Of a stretch of 64,000 nt of DNA, positions 58,599 to 64,000 are shown one piece after another (the stretch's first letter is position 1; the number at the start of each line of letters is the position of its first letter). Source of the stretch: Vagococcus sp. CY52-2 (GTDB lineage Bacteria > Bacillota > Bacilli > Lactobacillales > Vagococcaceae). The stretch lies in NCBI RefSeq assembly GCF_022655055.1, contig NZ_CP093384.1, positions 1,178,001 to 1,242,000 on the forward strand, read 5' to 3'. The position numbers and the translations under genes were made by a program. A model generated the notes under the pieces. It worked only from the letters and a program-made list of their open reading frames with translations. It did not search any database and was not told where the DNA came from.

Positions 58599-59636
58599 TT
58601 AAAGAGTCTCCTCTTTTAAAATCTGTTTTGCTGCTCCCTCATCTGTGAGTAACCACGTCTGCTTAGGGGCATTTTTGATGTATGCCTCTATTGCCTTAGC
58701 TTTTGTTTTACCACCTGCTACAGCAATAACATACGGTATTTTTTGAAGATCTTTCATTTGAAGACCGATTCGAGGTATTTTATAGACGACCTCTCCGTCT
58801 TTATCAAAGAAATACCCGAATGACTCAGCAACAGCTCCATTGTTAGAAAGCATTGCTAAATCACTTGCACTCATATTACGACGTTTTGCCATATGCAGTG
58901 CTCGTCCAATACTGTGAATCACAACATTTGATCTAGATATCAACTCTAATACTCGTTGGACGGTAGGCTCGTGAAGTAATAACTCATATGTTTCCGAACT
59001 AACTTGCTCTGGAACATACAATACTTTAAACTCACCACCAGTTTGTTCTGCCATTGTGGCACTTATTGAATTAGCTTGAGTTTGAATGGTTTCACCAATT
59101 CCTCCTCTTGCTGGAACAAAAATATTATGTCTTTCTGGTGTCTCTAATTTGTACATGCATCGACTAACTGTTGCCATTGTTGTCCCACCCATAACGGCAA
59201 TAATATTTTCACCATCAGGTAAACGTGTTGAAAGAATATCAGAGATAACCTCGCCAAACTTTTCTAACACTTTGCTTTCAGCATCACTATCGCCAGGCGT
59301 AATCAAACACCTCTCAATACCAAGCTTACTTGCTAATTTTTTTTCAAGGACGCGATTGCCCGTTTGCTCTGCCATGACTATTTCTAAATCACTATAAAGA
59401 CTTAATCCTTTTTCACTAAGCGACATTCCAATTTTAGACACATCAATCAAATTCAATTGTTTTAATACTTCTGTTTCACTTCGAAGTATTCGTTCAGTTA
59501 AATTTACCTTTTCAGATAATTTTCTACGTCCAACTGGTTGATTCCAATAAATGTTTCGCATAATACGAAATCGTTGTTCAATCACTTGAATCATGTCAGG
59601 AGCAATCTGTTCAATAATATCAAAATCATTGCTCAT
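58599..59636 (-). CDS. cggR: Central glycolytic genes regulator CggR
   Basis: 345 residues. The N-terminal helix-turn-helix (about 28-60, GRRKLSEKVNLTERILRSE) is followed by a SorC-type effector domain with VMGGTTMATVSR and IGRALHMAKRR. In Bacillus it binds fructose-1,6-bisphosphate, which relieves repression of gapA-pgk-tpiA-gpm-eno. It is the first gene of this same series here. Confidence 0.94.
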   Translation of the reverse strand: MSNDFDIIEQIAPDMIQVIEQRFRIMRNIYWNQPVGRRKLSEKVNLTERILRSETEVLKQLNLIDVSKIGMSLSEKGLSLYSDLEIVMAEQTGNRVLEKKLASKLGIERCLITPGDSDAESKVLEKFGEVISDILSTRLPDGENIIAVMGGTTMATVSRCMYKLETPERHNIFVPARGGIGETIQTQANSISATMAEQTGGEFKVLYVPEQVSSETYELLLHEPTVQRVLELISRSNVVIHSIGRALHMAKRRNMSASDLAMLSNNGAVAESFGYFFDKDGEVVYKIPRIGLQMKDLQKIPYVIAVAGGKTKAKAIEAYIKNAPKQTWLLTDEGAAKQILKEETL

Positions 59637-59712
59637 AGATAATACTCCTCAACTCAAGGGACAATTTCAGTCCAACATAGACTTTTTTTGACCCACGTAT
59701 TGTATTTTGATA

Positions 59713-59787
59713 GGGTTGAGTCAAAATAACTTTTATTTTGTCCAACCCTTACACGCTTATAATAACAAGTCTTGGTGAATAATACAA
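59713..59787 (-). promoter_or_regulatory. cggR operon promoter and CggR operator candidate
   Basis: The -35 TTGTAT (59782-59787) and -10 TATTAT (59759-59764) are 17 bases apart. Downstream, an imperfect 16-bp inverted repeat spans 59713-59748, with GGGTTG and CAACCC at its ends. An operator downstream of the promoter is where CggR binds in Bacillus. The half-site differs from the Bacillus one. Confidence 0.6.
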
Positions 59788-59808
59788 GTCTGATACTCAA
59801 ACTTTCTC

Positions 59809-61152
59809 TTAATTATCAAATCTTTTTCGCATAGAAGATGACTGAATTCCTAATTCCTCACGGTATTTAGCGACTGTTCTTCGAGAAATTTGAATATTTT
59901 TTTCTTTTAATAAATCAACAATTTTTTGATCAGATAATGGTTTGGCTTTATTTTCTTCTTTAATAATTATTTCAATTAACTGTTTAACATTATTTGTACC
60001 AATCACTTCGTTTGAATTTTTTTGTTCTAATCCTGTTGAAAAAAAACTTCTTAGTTCAAATACACCAAAATCTGTTGTTAAATATTTTCCATTAACAGCT
60101 CGACTAATAGTTGATTCATGAAGCGATAGTTCCTCTGCCACACTTTTCAACTTCATGGGAGTAAGTGGGTGGTCAGATTCTATAAAGAACGCTGATTGTT
60201 TTTTAACAATTTCTTCTCCTACTCGTAAAATTGTATTTCCACGTTGCTCCAATGATTTTTTTAACCATTCAAATTCACTTTTTTTATCATTTAAATATTT
60301 TTTGACTTCGTCTCCACCTTGATGAGACATTTTTTCAAAATACGTTGTTTGAAAGCTAATATTTGGCTTTCCTACTTTAGTAGATACAATAGAAATGGAA
60401 TTATCTGTTCTATCTACTTTGACTTCTAAATCTGGGTAAATAATATTATCTTCGTCTGAATGAAACAGTGATCCTGGATTTGGATGTAATTTTTGAATAT
60501 AGTCAAAAATTTCTTGAATCGCCACTAATGAAATCCCTAACTTTTTTTCAATCTTTTGCCATTTTCTATTGGCTAATTCATCAAAATATTCTTCCAATAC
60601 TAAGTAAGCTTGGTTAGGAGCATTGTCATCTCTTTCTATTTGTAACATAAGACATTCTTGTAGATTTCTAGCACCAACACCAGCGGGTTCAAGCATCTGA
60701 ATAAGTGTCAATGCATCTAGCACTTCTATATAAGTCACTTGCTTTAACTTCATCGCTTCCTCTATTGAAATTGTTAAATACCCATTTGTATCAATAAACT
60801 CAACAAGAAATAAACTAAGACTTCTCAACGCTGTATCTCGATAATTCAAATGGATTTGTTCAATCAAATAATGGAACAATGATTGGGTCGTTTCTGGAAT
60901 CTGATTTATCCAATCCGTTTTTCTATCACTTTTTGACACATCATAATCTTTAGGCACTAAGTATTGATCATCCATCTCGAAAACGGATACATCAATCAGC
61001 GGATTCTCTAACATTTTGTCATTTAAAAAAGAAAGTAAGTCTTCTGTACCATACTGCAGTATCTTAATGGATTGTTGTAATTGTTGGGTCATGGCTAATT
61101 TTTGAGTCTGAACTTGGCTTTGACCCTGTCTAACATGTTGCGACATTTTCAT
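59809..61152 (-). CDS. rpoN: RNA polymerase sigma-54 factor
   Basis: 447 residues. The glutamine-rich region I (QTQKLAMTQQLQQSIKIL) contacts the activator. A core-binding region follows, then the helix-turn-helix LKSVAEELSLHESTISRAVNGKYL and the RpoN box ISRRTVAKYREELGI. In enterococci it serves sugar PTS operons through LevR-type activators. AGGAGG site 8 bases before the ATG. Confidence 0.95.
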   Translation of the reverse strand: MKMSQHVRQGQSQVQTQKLAMTQQLQQSIKILQYGTEDLLSFLNDKMLENPLIDVSVFEMDDQYLVPKDYDVSKSDRKTDWINQIPETTQSLFHYLIEQIHLNYRDTALRSLSLFLVEFIDTNGYLTISIEEAMKLKQVTYIEVLDALTLIQMLEPAGVGARNLQECLMLQIERDDNAPNQAYLVLEEYFDELANRKWQKIEKKLGISLVAIQEIFDYIQKLHPNPGSLFHSDEDNIIYPDLEVKVDRTDNSISIVSTKVGKPNISFQTTYFEKMSHQGGDEVKKYLNDKKSEFEWLKKSLEQRGNTILRVGEEIVKKQSAFFIESDHPLTPMKLKSVAEELSLHESTISRAVNGKYLTTDFGVFELRSFFSTGLEQKNSNEVIGTNNVKQLIEIIIKEENKAKPLSDQKIVDLLKEKNIQISRRTVAKYREELGIQSSSMRKRFDN

Positions 61153-61214
61153 CAGCTTTTCCTCCTTTTCATCTTGCTATTTATGTTTTTTTTGGTAAAC
61201 TAATAAAAGTAGAT

Positions 61215-61286
61215 GCGCCCTTAGTGTAGTGGATATCACGCAAGATTCCGGTTCTTGAGACGGGGGTTCGATTCCCTTAGGGCGTG
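61215..61286 (+). tRNA. tRNA-Arg (anticodon CCG)
   Basis: A cloverleaf of 72 bases. The acceptor stem GCGCCCT/AGGGCGT closes with a G-U pair. The anticodon stem CAAGA/TCTTG has loop TTCCGGT giving anticodon CCG, and the T-arm is GGGTTCGATTCCC. The CCA end is not encoded. It stands between rpoN and clpP. Confidence 0.92.
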
Positions 61287-61334
61287 TTACTTTCTTTTTA
61301 AAAGAAGTATATCATATTTTATCATACTATTTTG

Positions 61335-61357
61335 AAGGACGTAGGTCCTTTTTATTT
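61335..61357 (+). terminator. Terminator after tRNA-Arg
   Basis: AAGGAC/GTCCTT stem with a 4-base loop followed by T-rich sequence. A weaker AT hairpin lies at about 61289-61308. Confidence 0.75.
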
Positions 61358-61369
61358 ACTTTTTATTCT

Positions 61370-61386
61370 TTTGACCTTTTTTGACT
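61370..61386 (+). promoter_or_regulatory. CtsR heat-shock operator of clpP
   Basis: The heptad direct repeat TTTGACC-TTT-TTTGACT is the complement of the CtsR consensus (A/G)GTCAAA-NAN-(A/G)GTCAAA. It lies 80 bases upstream of clpP, near a TTGACT -35. Confidence 0.8.
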
Positions 61387-61466
61387 AAAATGACGCTAAA
61401 TTCTAGGTAGAATAAAAAGAATATGTTAAAATATGGCTAGTAGCGTTACTATTAGGAGGAATTTAT

Positions 61467-62060
61467 ATGAATTTAATACCAACAGTTATCGAACAATCTG
61501 CTAGAGGAGAACGTGCCTATGATATTTATTCACGTTTACTTAAAGATCGTATCATTATGTTAAGTGGCCCTATTGACGATAACGTTGCAAATAGTGTCAT
61601 TGCACAATTATTATTTTTAGATGCCCAAGATCCTGAAAAAGATATTTATCTTTACATCAACTCGCCAGGTGGAAGTGTTTCAGCAGGTCTTGCCATTTAT
61701 GACACAATGAATTTCGTTAAGTCTGATATTCAAACTATCGTATTAGGTATGGCTGCATCAATGGGAAGTTTCTTATTATCATCTGGAACAAAAGGAAAAC
61801 GATTTGCTTTACCAAATGCTGAAATTATGATTCATCAGCCGCTTGGAGGAGCACAAGGTCAAGCAACAGAAATTGAAATTGCAGCTCGCCATATTCTGAA
61901 TACAAGAGAAAGATTAAATAAAATTTTAGCTGAAAATACTGGTCAACCAATTGAAATTATCGAACAAGATACTGATCGAGATAATTTCATGTCAGCTGAA
62001 GATGCTAAAAAATATGGCCTCATTGATGAAGTAATGGTAAACAGTGCCGCTTTAAAATAA
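61467..62060 (+). CDS. clpP: ATP-dependent Clp protease proteolytic subunit
   Basis: 197 residues with the triad S98 (GMAASMGSF), H123 (IMIHQPLGG) and D172 in order. It forms the proteolytic barrel with ClpC/ClpX/ClpE. TAGGAGGA site. Controlled by CtsR, judging by the operator. Confidence 0.98.
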   Translation: MNLIPTVIEQSARGERAYDIYSRLLKDRIIMLSGPIDDNVANSVIAQLLFLDAQDPEKDIYLYINSPGGSVSAGLAIYDTMNFVKSDIQTIVLGMAASMGSFLLSSGTKGKRFALPNAEIMIHQPLGGAQGQATEIEIAARHILNTRERLNKILAENTGQPIEIIEQDTDRDNFMSAEDAKKYGLIDEVMVNSAALK

Positions 62061-62077
62061 GGAGATGAATCCTACCT

Positions 62078-62584
62078 ATGACACAAATCGACACATCAAA
62101 AGTCACCACTACAAACGGAATAAAGATTGGGCAAAAGGAAGCACCATATACATTAATTGAATTTGTTAATCTTCGTTGTCCATACTGCCGTCAATGGTGG
62201 AATGAAAAGTTAGACTTAATAACAGATGAGGTATCTAAACATAATCTTCATTATGTCATCAAACTTTTTAATAAAACATCGCCTAGTCTAATACTGGGTA
62301 ATGTTATGCATCAGTACGTCCCAATGGATGAACGAGCTCTTGAGATTATTACAAAGATATATGATACTCAAAATGAGTGGGGTCGTTTATATTCTGCTGA
62401 AGAGGTAACTCATTTTGCTGAAGAAACTTTAGGACTTGTAAAGCAATCAAATGATGTAGTGTTAGATAGTATTGTAAAAGAAGCAGAACAAGCCTCTATT
62501 CGTTTTGTTCCTACTTTAATTATGGGCGATATTGATTTTGACCAAAAGATTTCAAATGATGATTTTTTAGCGTTATTCAATTAA
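62078..62584 (+). CDS. DsbA-like thioredoxin-fold protein
   Basis: 168 residues, thioredoxin-fold with C34-P-Y-C37 in FVNLRCPYCRQWWN and a cis-proline loop near the C-terminus (SIRFVPTLIMG). No signal peptide or lipobox, so probably a cytoplasmic oxidoreductase (SpxH/DsbG-like possibilities). It lies 17 bases after clpP and is likely co-transcribed under CtsR. Confidence 0.82.
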   Translation: MTQIDTSKVTTTNGIKIGQKEAPYTLIEFVNLRCPYCRQWWNEKLDLITDEVSKHNLHYVIKLFNKTSPSLILGNVMHQYVPMDERALEIITKIYDTQNEWGRLYSAEEVTHFAEETLGLVKQSNDVVLDSIVKEAEQASIRFVPTLIMGDIDFDQKISNDDFLALFN

Positions 62585-62636
62585 AAAAACGTATCAAGTA
62601 CGAGTCATCTAACTCTACGCTTGATACGTTTTTTTA
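62584..62636. terminator. Bidirectional terminator between the convergent DsbA-like and kinase genes
   Basis: A long stem (AAAAAACGTATCAAG and its complement CTTGATACGTTTTTT) with a partly paired inner loop. Confidence 0.85.
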
Positions 62637-62658
62637 TTCTATTATATTTTTGATTCAA

Positions 62659-64000
62659 TTAATTAGTCGTTTCTTCTGTCACATAAGGAATAGACACATA
62701 AAAAGCTGTTCCTAAATCTACATGGCTTTTTACATTTATCGTACCATGATAATTTTCGATTAATTGTTGTGCAATAGACAGCCCTAATCCATTACCACCA
62801 GTATGACGAGCTCTTGCTTTATCTACCCGGTAAAATCGATTAAATACTTTTTCAATCTCCTCTTCTGAAATACCTTCACCAAAATCCTGAATCATCACAT
62901 CAACCGATTGATAAGACTTCGATGCTGAAATAATCACTTCTTTTCTATCTCTAGAATACTTTACGGCATTGTCCATTAAAATAATTAAAATTTGTTCAAA
63001 GTGATTACGATACATTTTAATTTCAACCGAGTGATCTAAATCATCGTCATCTAAATTAAATACAAAATCTGGATATAACATTTGAAAGTTACTAACTGTT
63101 GTTTGAATGGTTTCTTTTGCCATACATGTTTCATTTTTATAATGAAAGTCCGATTGTTCTGCACGAGATAAATCAAGCATCTCTTGAACCAAGCTTTTCA
63201 TACGTGTGATTTCTTGCAACGAGGCACTTAAAGATTCTTCTAACACTTCTGGATCATCTTTTCCCCAACGATTCAATAAATTCATATGCCCTTCAATGAC
63301 CGCAACAGGCGTTCTCAGCTCATGCGATACATCTTCAACAAACTGTTGCTGTTGGGTAATAAAACGCTCCATACGCTCAATCATGTCGTTAAATGCCATA
63401 GCTAAATCATAAATCTCATCATTTGATTTAGGAACAGGCATTCTAAGACCTGTTTTATGAGCTGTTTCAATATTATTTAATGTTTTTACCATTTTTCTTA
63501 AAGGACTTGTAAAGTAAGTTGATAAGAGAAAACTCACAATGACACTAACAAGTAATCCACATATACCTATCATAATTAAATTCTGTAATAGTTCTTTTCT
63601 AAACTTATAATAAAATCCTAAGTCATAAAAACCTTGTGCGTAACCAATCAGCTTACCAGTTTGATCAGAATGAACTGGTTTTAATAGAACTAATCCAGTC
63701 ACATACTCATAAGTTTTTATAACCGTTTCTGATTGTGATTCTTTATCAAATGGAACAAAGCGATTTTTTGTTTCAAAAACCAAATCACCCTCAACGTTGT
63801 ATACTTTTAAATCCATTTCAGGTCTAGATAGTTCTGACATAAAACTATTTAAATTCATCATACTGGATTCTAGTGTATTAACACCATAGTAACTATCTCC
63901 CACATATTCGCCAGTTGATTCTTTTAAATAAAAAACAGAGCTATTAAAACTTAGCGATTCTACTCCTCTTGATAAACGAGTGGTAACTTCAGATAACGTT
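62659..64000 (-). CDS. Sensor histidine kinase (ArlS-like), 5' end outside the window
   Basis: The frame is open to the window edge with no stop, so the start lies outside. The visible part (446 residues) has an extracellular sensor region, a TM helix (LIMIGICGLLVSVIVSFLL), a HAMP domain, then HisKA with the phosphohistidine in EDVSHELRTP, and HATPase motifs LMDNAVKYS, DFGEGI and GNGLGLSIA. NRWGKDDPEVLEESL after the H-box resembles ArlS/YkoH kinases. Its response regulator should lie upstream, outside. Confidence 0.88.
   Translation of the reverse strand, partial: TLSEVTTRLSRGVESLSFNSSVFYLKESTGEYVGDSYYGVNTLESSMMNLNSFMSELSRPEMDLKVYNVEGDLVFETKNRFVPFDKESQSETVIKTYEYVTGLVLLKPVHSDQTGKLIGYAQGFYDLGFYYKFRKELLQNLIMIGICGLLVSVIVSFLLSTYFTSPLRKMVKTLNNIETAHKTGLRMPVPKSNDEIYDLAMAFNDMIERMERFITQQQQFVEDVSHELRTPVAVIEGHMNLLNRWGKDDPEVLEESLSASLQEITRMKSLVQEMLDLSRAEQSDFHYKNETCMAKETIQTTVSNFQMLYPDFVFNLDDDDLDHSVEIKMYRNHFEQILIILMDNAVKYSRDRKEVIISASKSYQSVDVMIQDFGEGISEEEIEKVFNRFYRVDKARARHTGGNGLGLSIAQQLIENYHGTINVKSHVDLGTAFYVSIPYVTEETTN

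Overview
The window is low-GC Firmicute chromosome. Gene content and order point to the Lactobacillales, most likely Enterococcaceae (Enterococcus or Vagococcus). The main evidence is a FabT-controlled FabK-type fatty-acid operon, a CggR-led glycolytic operon, a tRNA-Arg between rpoN and clpP, and a CitI/malic-enzyme citrate-fermentation cluster. The genus is inference from gene order and protein resemblance; no search was run. Almost every gene lies on the minus strand, so most operons read from high to low coordinates.

Layout. 1-1221: the t6A/N-acetylation cluster (tsaB, rimI, start of tsaD). 1.3-6.2 kb is an AT-rich accessory stretch. It holds a small membrane protein, an Ohr peroxidase, two tiny overlapping hydrophobic ORFs, and a translationally coupled pair: a GalT-like protein that has lost the catalytic histidines, and an intact CPBP membrane protease. 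nagB follows, with a GntR-type operator on its promoter. 6.3-8.3 kb is a CPA1 Na+/H+ antiporter. 8.8-19 kb is the fatty-acid synthesis operon fabT-fabH-acpP-fabK-fabD-fabG-fabF-accB-fabZ-accC-accD-accA, followed by a DUF59 Fe-S assembly gene. Three FabT boxes lie at its promoter and a terminator-like attenuator follows acpP.

19-29 kb carries a YitT-family membrane protein, a nitroreductase, an LPXTG-anchored 5'-nucleotidase, an asparaginase, an MFS transporter, an FtsW/RodA-family protein (plus strand) and an amidase. 28.8-39.2 kb is housekeeping: ffh-ylxM, rapZ-yvcK-whiA, ftsE-ftsX, prfB with its programmed +1 frameshift, and secA. An eroded ankyrin-repeat pseudogene follows (39.4-39.85 kb).

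39.9-48.7 kb is a complete citrate-fermentation locus: malic enzyme, 2-hydroxycarboxylate transporter, citC-citD-citE-citF, a fused citX-citG, and the divergent regulator citI. Citrate would be imported, split to acetate and oxaloacetate, and the oxaloacetate decarboxylated by the malic-type enzyme, because no oxaloacetate decarboxylase membrane complex is present here. 49-52.4 kb is accessory and decaying. It has a membrane-anchored protein with two similar extracellular domains, an EcsC-family protein, a fragment of a type I restriction HsdR subunit, and a PD-(D/E)XK nuclease gene broken by a single in-frame stop.

52.5-59.8 kb is cggR-gapA-pgk-tpiA-gpmI-eno with a terminator-like element between gapA and pgk. 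59.8-64 kb holds rpoN (sigma-54), tRNA-Arg(CCG), clpP behind a CtsR box, a DsbA-like thioredoxin-fold protein, and the 3' part of an ArlS-like sensor histidine kinase that runs off the window.

The best candidate for an undescribed system is the catalytically dead GalT-like protein coupled to a CPBP protease at 3.0-4.8 kb, with tiny membrane peptides next to it. I see no insertion sequence, prophage or CRISPR array.
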